64,000 nucleotides of DNA from Leptobrachium leishanense (lineage: Eukaryota; Chordata; Amphibia; Anura; Megophryidae): assembly GCA_009667805.1 (NCBI GenBank), contig CM019075.1:16003715-16067714 (forward strand), read 5' to 3'. Position numbers and translations under genes: made by a program. Positions 35,991-45,848 of this stretch are shown here, piece by piece. The notes below the pieces were generated by a model. The model was not told the origin of the DNA and made no database searches. It saw only the letters and a program-made list of their open reading frames with translations. How positions within the stretch are numbered: the stretch's first letter is position 1; each line of letters starts with the position of its first letter.

Positions 35991-36341
35991 CAAAGCAATA
36001 ATAATCCCAATATGCATCTCTAAACTGAAATAAACTATAATAAATGAGTAAGATACGTTACTCTTGTTCTCAAGGGTATTTTATGGACATAAATGGCTCC
36101 GATAGGCCAGAAGTCATTGAAATATCAGTTAATAGCCACTTCACTGCCATTATCTAAAATATAGATGTCATATAGGGGGCATGTTATTATTTTACAGCAT
36201 TATGATGCTGGATTAGCCCAGTATAAATCTGATAATATTTATTGCTTGTTTTTGTTTGTAAATTTTCCATCCTTATTTTGTTTTGCCTCAACTATACAGA
36301 ATAAATATAAAATAAATAAGAACATATATGGATAATATTGG

Positions 36342-36507
36342 CAGGCCTCAAAATTTCTACTCGCCTGCTCGCATTTGGTGAGTGGAAATTACATGAGGGC
36401 GAGTGGGAATGCAGAGGCATAGCTGGAAAGGGGTTAGGTGGGGCAACTAGTGGCGAGTAACTCTTAAGGCCTGGCTAGTAGCTCAGGACTTGAAATTTTG
36501 AGGCCTG
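36342..36507. mobile_element. hAT MITE, CAGGCCTCAAAATTTC family
   Basis: The inverted ends are CAGGCCTCAAAATTTC and GAAATTTTGAGGCCTG. ATATTGG occurs at both flanks (left aATATTGG, right ATATTGGt), a 7-8 bp target duplication. The interior (ACTCGCCTGCTCGCATT.., GGCGAGTAACTCTTAAGGCC) is the short form of the 2.1-kb element at 54775-56855. Lies in LIM2 intron 1. Confidence 0.85.
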
Positions 36508-36810
36508 ATATTGGTATATTATAGTTACATTTAAAAGTGCCAATATGTGAAAAAAATGTAACATCTCAGAGGTATAAGCAGAAAATGTAGGTAGAGAGAC
36601 GTTTCAGACGTCTCTGGATATTTAAATAGAATGCTTCTTTCCAAACAAGAATAATACAATGGAACAACATGAAAATTAGAAATAGAATGAATGCCGTATG
36701 TTAGATTCACCCGGATTTTTGAGAGAACGATTAATAAATCAGAACCTCTACAGATCTCCTGTACAATGGCCGCAGGGATACAGTGTTCGATTTAGGGACG
36801 AGGGTCTTAC

Positions 36811-36868
36811 CTTATTGCCCAGTAAATGAATTGGCCATTGCTGGACTGCAATGCTAGCAGGAATCCGT
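36811..36868 (-). other. LIM2: Probable LIM2 noncoding exon 1
   Basis: A strong donor, AATAAG followed by GTAAGACC, at 36811/36810 lies 1.75 kb upstream of the first coding exon and about 55-60 nt downstream of a TATA motif. Mammalian LIM2 also has a noncoding first exon. The transcription start is estimated at ~30 nt from the TATA box; only the donor edge is seen in sequence. Confidence 0.6.
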
Positions 36869-36892
36869 GCAGCTCAGAGCGAAAGACACAAC

Positions 36893-37052
36893 TTTATACG
36901 GCGGGAGATGGAGGGCCGGCTCCGAAATGTACTTTATATAGACTAGTCCCTTCTCTCACCCCCACCAGGAGCATTATCCTGATTCAGACAATGGTAACAA
37001 TTTGTAGAACCATCTGGGAGACCCTGGCATCATGGCAGCCGGTTCTGCTGAC
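36893..37052 (-). promoter_or_regulatory. Candidate LIM2 promoter: two TATA motifs and a Maf half-site
   Basis: Minus-strand TATAAAG occurs at 36898-36892 (GTATAAAG) and TATATAAAG at 36940-36932. A TGCTGAC Maf-recognition half-site lies at 37046-37052 (plus orientation), about 180 bp upstream of the predicted start. Large Maf factors drive many lens genes, so a Maf half-site is plausible here, but a 7-bp match alone is weak evidence. Confidence 0.45.
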
Positions 37053-37818
37053 GCGGAGGGGTAGAGGCTTGCTTTGTGTTATTGTTACAGGGATCAGCAA
37101 GCTGGCAGATATCTTGACACAAGATTAGAGGCTGCATTGTCCTTTGTGGTTTTATGCACTCGCCGGTGTGCGGTCGGAGAGTGGGTGACTTTACAGAGCA
37201 CCGCGGCCCCAGCTTTTTGTTCGATTTACAGAGATTCCCCAATGCCAGTAACTAACTGCTGGATGGGGTATATGGGGGGGATGTACTGTTGGTGTTGGGA
37301 TGTTTAGAGGTTAATTAAGAATCTTGTATTAAGGGGCTATTCTTGTAGTTTTCACTTGTTCCCTAAATATATTCGATTACGATCAACTGTATAACAATTC
37401 TCTTTAAATCTGTCACATGGTTTCCCAAATAATAATTTAACCCTCTTGGCTGAAAAACAGCAGTGAATGACTTTTTTTGGTCCTGTTACACAGATTATTT
37501 TTCTGTCTCGGCGCTTCATTCTGTAATTTTATATCAATCTTCTTCCACTGAATCGAACTGCAAAAACTCCCACTCACTGCCACGGACAAGGAATCTATGG
37601 AGCATAGAGACTACATGATCCTGAAGGCTGCCGAATAAATAGCAATACTCTCTGTAGGTAGAAAATTAGTAAATCAGTTCAGTTGCTAAAATGCTTCCCG
37701 TGTCAGGCTGCTTTTATTATTATCAATCACTTTAAATATCCCTAGAATAACATTTAACAGATTATGAATATTCATGTTTTGTCTTTTTATGAATTTTTTA
37801 TAGTATAGAGTATAAAGT
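36950..37818. other. LIM2 upstream region
   Basis: Non-coding apart from the promoter motifs noted above. The right end holds the preserved target site AAAGT of the LTR element. No further gene seen. Confidence 0.45.
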
Positions 37819-38521
37819 TGTGAAGGAACCGTTCCCTTCCGTCTGTCCTGGCTCTCCAGACACCCCTTCGTTGCGGTCAGCCCGGCTACTGGGAGCGCTG
37901 TCCTCAGCACCTCAAGCAGCTTGACCTGCCTGCTTCTGTTCCTCTGCCCTGGAGCCATTAGGAATCTCCAGAAGGCCGCTCTCTGCCTTCTGAGGGTGAT
38001 AGTGTATAGTGTAGCGTCGCTGAAATAAAGACACCAGGCGCGGCTGTATGCTTTAAAACAGGATCCTCTCTCTCTGAGCTCTGAGAGTTCTCTGACTTTT
38101 TAATGAACAACCACCATTTATGCTGAAGTCCAACAGTCATAATTTGCATACCCATACTAATTACATTAAGTCAATTATTTACAATAAACATTCTTTACAT
38201 TCTCTTAGCCTTCAGCTCACACAACATTTGTATATCCATTGTTCTAACATATCAGATTAAACACACACTATCAGAGATCCCTTGAATTAAACATGCAGCT
38301 AGATAATGGGAAAAGCCCTGGTGCATAAATTACACAGCAGTAAAGCTTATTTACTGTATACACAAAAACACATTTACCTACAGGAATATAAGTATTTTTA
38401 AAACCAAAGCTATGCCATTTTACACTAAACTAAATGAAACTAAAACCAAACGATGTAAAATATATTTAAAACAACACGATATAAATGAACATAAAGTCTC
38501 TTGGGGTTTGAAGCATGGAGC

Positions 38522-39886
38522 CAGTGGCGTAACTAGAAACCTGAGGGCCCGGTGCAAGAATCCATGAAGGGCCCCCCCAACCCCCTCCCAAAAAAGATTC
38601 ATATTTTTACCTTTTTTTTTCCTGCAATATAAAAAAGATAGTATTGCCCCCAGCTCACATGGATATATATATTGCCCCCAGACCTCACATGGACATATAT
38701 TGCCCCCAGGCCACACATGGATATATTGCCCCCAGGCCACACATGTATATATTGCCCCAGCTCACACATGGATATTTTTGCCCCCAGCTCATGGATATAC
38801 TGCCCCAACACATGGATATACTGCCCCAACACATGGATATACTGCCCCAGCTCATGGATATACTGCCCCAGCTCATGGATATACTGCCCCAGCTCTGCCC
38901 CAGCTCTGCCCCAGCTCATGGATATACTGCCCCAGCTCATGGATATACTGCCCCAGCTCATGGATATGCCCCAGCTCTGCCCCAGCTCATGGAATATACT
39001 GCCCCAGCTCTGCCCCAGCTCATGGACATGCCCCAGCTCATGATATACTGCCCCAGCTCTGCCCCAGCTCATGGATATACTGCCCCAGCTCATGGATATA
39101 CTGCCCCAGCTCTGCCCCAGCTCATGGATATGCCCCAGCTCTGCCCCAGCTCATGGATATACCGCCCCAGCTCTGCCCCAGCTCATGGATATGCCCCAGC
39201 TCATGGATAACTGCCCCAGCTCTGCCCCAGCTCATGGACATGCCCCAGCTCATGGATATACTGCCCCAGCTCATGGATATACTGCCCCAGCTCATGGATA
39301 TACTGCCCCAGCTCTGCCCCAGCTCATGGATATACTGCCCCAGCTCTGCCCCAGCTCATGGATATGCCCCAGCTCATGGATATACTGCCCCAGCTCTGCC
39401 CCAGCTCATGGATATACTGCCCCAGCTCATGGACATGCCCCAGCTCATGGATATACTGCCCCAGCTCATGGATATACTGCCCCAGCTCATGGATATACTG
39501 CCCCAGCCCATGGATATACTGCCCCCAGCTCTTACCTCTGCTGGCCCCAGGGCCCAGGCCCAGGGCAGGCTCCGCCGGCGTTCCGTTCTTCTGAGGCGAG
39601 CGGCCGCTGGAAACATGCGTCTTGGCCGCTCGCCGGAAACCACCTGATCAGCGCAGAGGTCTCGCGAGAGGATCTCGTGCGCTGGTCAGGTGGTTTCTCT
39701 CCCACGTGAGCGGCCAAGCTGCATGTCAGCGGCCGCACGCAGGGAGAGGGACGGCCAGCGCGCGGCTCCCAGATTCCGGCGCTGATTGCCGGAATCTGGC
39801 GGGCGGCGCCGGGCCCCCCTCCAGTGGCGGAATGCCAGGGCCCGGTCGCAACTGCGACCGCTGCGACCCTGGTACTTCCGCCACTG
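38522..39886. mobile_element. hAT element inside the LTR, with 21-bp minisatellite
   Basis: The ends are CAGTGGCGTAACTAG and the complement of CAGTGGCGGAAGTACC. The 8-bp target duplication CATGGAGC (38514-38521 and 39887-39894) is perfect and is verified by the uninterrupted second LTR. Length 1365 bp, no transposase. The middle is a minisatellite; the right part (39540-39886) is GC-rich and nearly palindromic in places, e.g. 'ccggcgctgattgccgga'. Confidence 0.95.
38646..39533 (+). repeat. 21-bp tandem array, unit AGCTCATGGATATACTGCCCC
   Basis: About 40 units, with recurrent insertions of an 11-12 bp 'agctctgcccc' sub-unit and shortened 'atggatatgcccc' forms. At the left edge units are diverged ('cacatggatatattgcccccag'). 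The 21-bp period keeps frames open: the 315-, 212- and 188-codon plus frames and the 164-codon minus frame are artefacts. Confidence 0.95.
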
Positions 39887-39914
39887 CATGGAGCGTTACA
39901 TCAGCTCCATGACA

Positions 39915-40707
39915 TATGTCCCCCCTTCCAGAACGGCAGGGCAAGCTTAGATCCCAAACGGATCTCTTGCCACTGACGAGACTTCTCACCTTGTCCTTTT
40001 TTTCTGCGCCATCCTCAAAGTTCCAGGGTGCTGGCGCACAAGCATCACCAGTGGGGTCCGACGGTCGCCACAGGGTATGCCTGGGTGTGGGTCCATAGTC
40101 TGTTGGGAGGAGGCGAGCCACCAGGCTTCTCCACTTGCCCTCGTAAGCTAGCCCGCTGTCCGAGGGGTGCTCCAGGCCCCAGCGCCGGGCGCCCCGTTGG
40201 TGCAGTTGGTGGCAAGTGTCCCCTCCTGGGGAAGGGTTCTGTCGTCGGGGAGGGGTACCGCCTGTACCACCTCCGGGGGTATCACGCACCCGGGAAAAAC
40301 GTGGGCCACTTGCACGTGTCCCGAGCGCTCTGGTCAGCTGCTGGAAAAAAGTAGTGGCTGTAGGGGGCCTCTGGGCCAAAGGGTTGGAAAAGTGGGCAGA
40401 GTTAACAATGGCTCTGCCTCGTAGCCAGCGCTTCTGCTGGAGAAGGGTCTCTGGGAGGGAGGATGGCTTCCTCCCTCTCCGGGGAAACCAAGTGCTGCGG
40501 GCAAGTCAACCCGGGGGTATCAGCCATCGGCTCCTCGGGGTAGGCGGTGGAGAGTGGGCAGAGGCCAGCGGCACTCTGCCCCGTGGCTAGCTCTTCTGCT
40601 GGGTAGGGGTCTCCTTGTGGGCGGAGGGCATCTTCCATAATGAAGGGGGCCAGGGGGGGTGTGGAAACAAGCCCAGGGGGATCCTCGGGGGGATCCGGGG
40701 AAACAAG
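39915..40707 (-). pseudogene. LTR-element interior, 3' part of gag-like coding region and downstream
   Basis: The minus frame 40638-40402 (EEAILPPRDPSPAEALATRQ) continues the proline-rich repeats of the gag-like protein interrupted by the insertion at 40708-42228. Beyond it, minus frames with GLAYEGKWRSLVARLLP are open but unclassified. The purine tract at about 39916-39930 (minus GGAAGGGGGGACATA) ends the interior. Confidence 0.6.
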
Positions 40708-42228
40708 TGTAGCGCTGTGTTTAAATCCTTGTCGTGGCAGTACCTATTTTTGGCCACCGGAGGGAGACAAGCGTGATGAGAGACACTGAACTTTGCATTG
40801 AGACTACATTTCCCGGCATGCTTGCGGGCGGACACAGGAAGTGGGTGGGACGGACAGCGTTACATCCTGAGCCTCGTGGAGATAGCTGGCAGAGCGCGCC
40901 AGGGAGTGAGTGAGACAAGACGCAGTGCTGCAGAACGCAAGAGTGCCTAGGCCGGAGCGCAGGTGCGGCCTATCAGAGTCCCAGATCGGGTTGTTCAGCC
41001 TTGCAAGAGGGAGACCCAGCGATCCACCATCTTACCCAAGCTGCTATTAAGGAAGCCGGAGGACCCCGAGTTAGGCTAGGGTCAGACTAACGCATTTTTC
41101 ACGTTGTCCGTGAAAATGTGCGTTCGAAGAATGGACGTATTTTTTCACGGAATACGCAATAGCGGTCATACGATGCGCAGTTTCATCCGTGATTTTGTAC
41201 GGATCATCAATAAAACACTTGTTGTGTCTGGACGTTATGTTGGCTGGACATTAGCAGCGTCTGACATCTCCCAATCACGCACACACGCCGCTAGCGGCCG
41301 CAGCGCACTCTGTACGTCAGTACTAGTGGTTTCACGTTCTCGAAAAAATGCGTTCATTTTCCACTTGCGTTGCGCAGCCGGACTTTTGTGCGACCGTACT
41401 TCGTATATTGGCCGTCATTGCCCGGCATCTGCTGCTAGTGCGGCCGTGATTAAGTGCACCAGAACGCGCGTTCGCACTGCCTCAGTCTGACCCTAGCCTG
41501 AGGCGTACCGCAGGTCGATCGGATTGGGAGAGCAGGCGGTAAGCTGGACAAGTCACGGCCGAAGCAGAGAGAGCCAGACAACGGATCCAGTAGCCGGCAC
41601 CCCAGTAAAAAAAAATCGAACGAAGCGACGTCCTGGGTCAGCGGAGCCTTAAGAATCTGGCGGATGGGTGAGAGGCCTCCAAGGCTGTTTGTGATTAACG
41701 AAAGCACGCTGCTGTTTTTTCTAAAACCCACAGGGCCCCAACTTGACTAGTCGAAGACACCTTTTAAGCAATTCACTGGCCAGTTGAATAGTACCCGGGT
41801 ACCACAATACACATACACACATTTACATTCCGGGACTTAACCTGTGCGGGACTCACTTCCTAATCTCCGAAAGGGATTAAAGATTTGTTTCTTATTCCGA
41901 TACGCATTTCTCGAATTACGAAGCATTGTATTTTTCTGTTTCCGCTGCGCGTCTCTCGAATTTTGAAGCATTATATTTTCTGTTCCGATGCGCATTTTCC
42001 CGAAATACGAAGCCTCGTATTCCCTTTTCCGCTGCGCGTTTCCCGAAATACGAAATACTGTAAATATATCTATGAACACCGTATTATCTATTATATGCCA
42101 TTCATTCTAGTAAACTATATAATTTATAAAATCCACAACGGTGCCGGAGTATATTTATTCCCTAGTGCGGGGAGACTGACCTGACCCGTGGTTCAATTTC
42201 AGCGGCTCCTCCGGGAGTGAGCGCTACA
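40708..42228. mobile_element. LTR-like insertion (possible solo LTR) within the retroelement
   Basis: The ends TGTAGCGCT and AGCGCTACA are perfect inverted repeats of TG..CA type. CAAG flanks both sides (40704-40707 and 42229-42232), or ACAAG if one terminal base is reassigned. Removing the insert restores 'ggggaaacaagcaagggc', which matches the other gag repeats and keeps the frame. Without the Harbinger MITE it is about 1.1 kb with no coding frame. A solo LTR fits best; a TIR element with a 4-5 bp duplication is the alternative. Confidence 0.75.
41074..41498. mobile_element. PIF/Harbinger-type MITE, copy 4
   Basis: It starts GGCTAGGGTCAGACTAACGC and ends CAGTCTGACCCTAGCC. The flanking triplets are TTA and TGA, a slightly decayed TWA duplication. 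It sits inside the LTR-like insertion, the innermost layer of the nest. Subfamily A. Confidence 0.88.
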
Positions 42229-43515
42229 CAAGCAAGGGCTGCGGGCAAAGCAGCCCGGGTAGATCATCCATCTGCGCCTCGGGGCAGGCTGTAGAGGGTG
42301 GGCAGAGGCCAGCAGCGCTCTGCCCTGGGACCAGCTCTTCTGCTGGGAAAGCGGGTGCGAGATCAAAATCCAGCGGGGTGGAAGGGGTCAGCGGCTGCGG
42401 GATAAGCAGCCCGGAGGAATCATCTTTCTGCTCCTCGGGGCAGGATGGGGTGGGTGGGCAGAGGCCAGTGGCGCTCTGCCCCATTGCCAGCGCTTCTGCT
42501 GGGTAAGGGTCGCTTAGCGGGAGGATGGCTTCTTCCATCTCCAGGGGGATCAAAGGTTGTGGGCAAACCAGCCCAGGGGGAACATCTGTCTGCTCCTCGT
42601 GGCAGACTGTGGAGAGTGGGCAGAGGCCCGTGGCGCTCTGCCCCGTGGCCAGCTCTTCTGCTGGGTGGGGGTCTCCTTGTGGGAGGAGGGCATCCTCCAT
42701 AATGAAGGAGGTCAGGGGCTGTGTGGAAACAAGCCCCGGGGGATCCGGGGAAACAAGCAAGGGCTGCGGGCAAAGCAGCCTGGGTAGATCATCCATCTGC
42801 GCCTCGGGGCAGGATGGGGTGGGTGGGCAGAGGCCAGCGGCGCTCTGCCCCGTTGCCAGCGCTTCTGCTGGGTAAGGGTCGCTTTGCGGGAGGATGGCTT
42901 CTTCCATCTCCAGGGGGATCAAAGGTTGCGGGCAAACCAGCCCGGGGGGAACATCTGTCTGCTCCTCGTGGCAGACTGTGGGGGGTGTAGCTTCCTTGAC
43001 GGAAATTCCAGGCAAGCTGTAAATCTCCTCCCAAGTATCGCTGGGGAGTGCGGGTTCCTCCCATGAAGCTCCAGACAAGCTGTAAGTCCCCATAAAAGGA
43101 TCGCTGGGGGTGTAGATTCCCTGGACGAAGCTCCAGGCGGGCTGTCAACCTCCACCCAGGGCTCTACGGGGTAGGTTTCAGGGGTGGGGTATTCTGTCCA
43201 TGTCGCTTGGAGCTCGGCCAACAGCAGCTGGTGTTGGCGCTCCTTATCTCGCTCCTCATCTTCTTGGAGGTCCATCATCAGTTGTACAACTGCGGCTTCG
43301 GAGGGGGTGGTGCCGCATATCTCTAATATTGCTCGAGCTTTCTTTCGGAGGTGATCTTCAGTGACTGGAGTCAGGGTTAGGGTTCTTACCATTAGCTGGT
43401 CCATCCTTGTAAGCTCCTTGACCAGGGCTTTCTTGTTTTTGGTGCCGGTGATTCCTCCACGGCACTCTAATATGTATCTCAGCGTGTCCCTCTTGTAGTT
43501 GGCATAGCTGGCCAT
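42229..43515 (-). pseudogene. gag-like protein of the non-autonomous LTR element, frameshifted
   Basis: The ATG at 43515 (MASYANYKRDTLRYILECRG) opens a 198-codon frame. Its N-terminal 125 residues look like a folded gag-type domain followed by a charged helix (DLQEDEERDKERQHQLLL). After ..SSRESTPP the sense passes into another frame (43093-42224) with 60-residue proline-rich repeats: EEAILPQSDPYPAEALATGQ then SAAGLCPPTPSCPEAQ. The switch falls at a run of five C near 43105 (minus strand), so a one-base slip is likely. About four repeats are present before the insertion at 42228, and more lie beyond it at 40638-40402. No zinc knuckle is seen. The function is inferred only from position behind the 5' LTR. 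Confidence 0.65.
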
Positions 43516-43565
43516 TCTGCGTTTCTTCTGGGGTTGGAGAGCTTATCCTCACCGCTTGCCACCAG

Positions 43566-44319
43566 TGTGAAGGAACCGTTCCCTTCCGTCTATCCTGGCT
43601 CTCCAGACACCCCTTCGTTGCGGTCAGCCCGGCTACTGGGAGCGCTGTCCTCAGCGCCTCAAGCAGCTTGACCTGCCTGCTTCTGTTCCTCTGCCCTGGA
43701 GCCGTTAGGAATCTCCAGAAGGCCGCTCTCTGCCTTCTGAGGGTGATAGTGTATAGTGTAGCGTCGCTGAAATAAAGACACCAGGCGCGGCTGTATGTTT
43801 TAAAACAGGATCCTCTCTCTCTGAGCTCTGAGAGTTCTCTGACTTTTTAATGAACAACCACCATTTATGCTGAAGTCCAACAGTCATAATTTGCATACCC
43901 ATACTAATTACTAGTCATAATTTGCATACCCATACTAATTACATTAAGTCAGTTATTTACAATAAACATACTTTACATTCTCTTAGCCTTCAGCTCACAC
44001 AACATTTGTATATCCATTGTTCTAACATATCCAATTAAACACACACTATCAGAGATCCCTTGAAATAAACATGCAGCTAGATAATGGGAAAAGCCCTGGT
44101 GCATAAATTACACAGCAGTAAAGCTTGTTTACTGTATACACAAAAACACATTTACCTACAGGAATATAAGTATTTTTAAAACCAAAGCTATGCCATTTTA
44201 CACTAAACTAAATTAAACTAAAACCAAACGATGTAAAATATATTTAAAACCACACGATATAAATGAACATAAAGTCTCTTGGGGTTTGAAGCATGGAGCG
44301 TTACATCAGCTCCATGACA
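43566..44319 (-). repeat. 5' LTR of the retroelement
   Basis: This LTR is uninterrupted, 754 bp, starting TGTCATGGAGCTGATGTAAC on the minus strand. It carries a 31-bp tandem duplication (second copy 43911-43941) that the other LTR lacks. The right flank is AAAGT. Confidence 0.93.
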
Positions 44320-44324
44320 AAAGT

Positions 44325-44590
44325 ATTATAGTAATTTTTTTACAGGACTAGATCGTTTTGTAATCCAAGAATCCTCCAATACACAGAATGAGGACTAGAA
44401 TGTCAAAACATCACAATGCAAGGTCATATACTCCACTCAGTATTGGTCCACAGGCCACACACCACCTGCCAATTTACACGTTGCACTTGTTTGACAATTG
44501 ATTCTCCCCCAGTTTTCCCAATTGCCTAACAGCCATAGGCTTTCACCTGGGCTTTGGGAGGATTTACACCTGGGCTTACAGGCAAGCCTG
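44325..44590. other. Non-coding stretch
   Basis: Nothing recognisable; it leads into the 23-bp array. Confidence 0.4.
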
Positions 44591-45085
44591 GGTGAAAGTG
44601 TGACCCTAGCGATACAAGACGTCTGACCCTAGCGATACAGGAAGTCTGTTCATAGCGATACAGGAAGTCTGTTCATAGCGATACAGGAAGTCTGTTCATA
44701 GCGATACAGGAAGTCTGGTCATAGCGATACAGGAAGTCTGTTCATAGCGATACAGGAAGTCTGTTCATAGCAATGCAGGAAGTCTGTTCATAGCGATACA
44801 GGAAGTCTGTTCACAGCGATGCAGGAAGTCTGTTCACAGCGATACAGGAAGTCTGGTCACAGCGATACAGGAAGTCTGGTCACAGCGATACAGGAAGTCT
44901 GGTCACAGCGATACAGGAAGTCTGGTCACAGCGATACAGGAAGTCTGGTCACAGCGATACAGGAAGTCTGGCCACAGCGATACAGGAAGTCTGGCCACAG
45001 CGATACAGGAAGTCGGGCCACAGTGACACAGGAAGTCTGACCCTAGCGATACAGGAAGTCTGACCCTAGCGATACAGGAAGTCTT
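44591..45085 (+). repeat. 23-bp tandem array
   Basis: About 21 units of 'gcgatacaggaagtctggtc'+'aca' with variants 'ttcata', 'ttcaca', 'gtcaca', 'gccaca' and 'accccta' arranged in blocks, indicating successive local amplification. It gives a spurious 73-codon frame (IQEVWSQRYRKSGHSDTGSL-like). No TE boundary was found around it. Confidence 0.92.
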
Positions 45086-45468
45086 GTCCTTTGTGTAACA
45101 TTTTTTGTATCAGCTTTGTATTCACATATTTTCCATACTTGTTTTTCTTTTGATTACAAAAGGTAAAAAAAATAAAATAAAAACAAGTTTCTAACAAAGA
45201 CATTCTTAAATTATGCAGGATGAGAGTCCTGCCATGATGCGTGAGAAAAGACAATTACACCAGTCATCATTTACGTAAAGTATAATTAGAGTTTGCAATT
45301 AGAAATAAATGTGCACGCTGGGTAGACAGGGTACAGTGTGTGGAATGCTGCTATTAAAGGCACAGGGGAATCCTGATTTAATTAAGGCATCATTCATTTT
45401 CGTGGATCACAATGGAGGAATATTAATCTTTCAAGAACTGTGGCTAAGCAATTATCATATCATGGCAT
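45086..45468. other. Non-coding stretch
   Basis: AT-rich, no recognised feature. It ends in the target site CATGGCAT of the next hAT. Confidence 0.4.
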
Positions 45469-45848
45469 CAGGGCCGCCATCAGGGCATTACGCCCAATGC
45501 TGCCGTAAGTGGCCGTAAGGGGCCCGGGCCGCGGCGTCGCCCTTTAACAGTCCGAATCCGGAGCTGTGTCCCTGCTGCTGCTGCTGCAGGAGCCGGAGGA
45601 GACACTGTGTCTCCTCCGGCTCCTGGCAGCTTCACTTCCTGGCTGGGCGGGGCCAAGCAGCGTGTGAGGGGCCTCCCAAGCACGTTGCTTTGGCTCCGCC
45701 CCTCCACTCAGTGAAGCTGCGCGCTGGAGCTGGAGGGGCCGAGAAGAAGATCAGAAGAGAAGAAGATTAAAGAAAAGGTGAAGAGCAGAAGACAGAAGAA
45801 AAGAAGATAGAAGAAAAGAAGATAGAAGAAAAGAAGACAGCGGAGTGG

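Larger units (their letters stand above)
37819..39914 (-). repeat. 3' LTR, interrupted by a hAT element
   Basis: This LTR copy is split by the hAT at 38522-39886, which also duplicated CATGGAGC. Its flank on the interior side is the purine tract. The remaining 723 bp align to 43566-44319 without other gaps, apart from the 31-bp duplication in that copy. Confidence 0.93.
37819..44319 (-). mobile_element. Non-autonomous LTR retrotransposon, complete, with nested insertions
   Basis: Two LTRs (37819-39914 with an insert, and 43566-44319) flank a 3.65-kb interior. On the minus strand the LTRs begin TGTCATGGAGC and end CCTTCACA. A perfect 5-bp target duplication AAAGT lies at 37814-37818 and 44320-44324. 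Right after the 5' LTR comes a candidate primer site, TGGTGGCAAGCGGTGAGG; before the 3' LTR is a purine tract (GGAAGGGGGGACATA). The interior has a gag-like frame but no protease, reverse transcriptase or integrase, so the element must have been moved by another element's enzymes. After removal of the hAT, the left LTR is 723 bp; the right is 754 because of a 31-bp internal duplication. About a dozen mismatches are visible between LTRs, so the insertion is young. Confidence 0.93.

Noticed and set aside
38599..39709. Long frames of 315, 212, 188 and 164 codons
   Set aside because: Products of the 21-bp array inside the hAT at 38522-39886, whose boundaries are proven by its target duplication.
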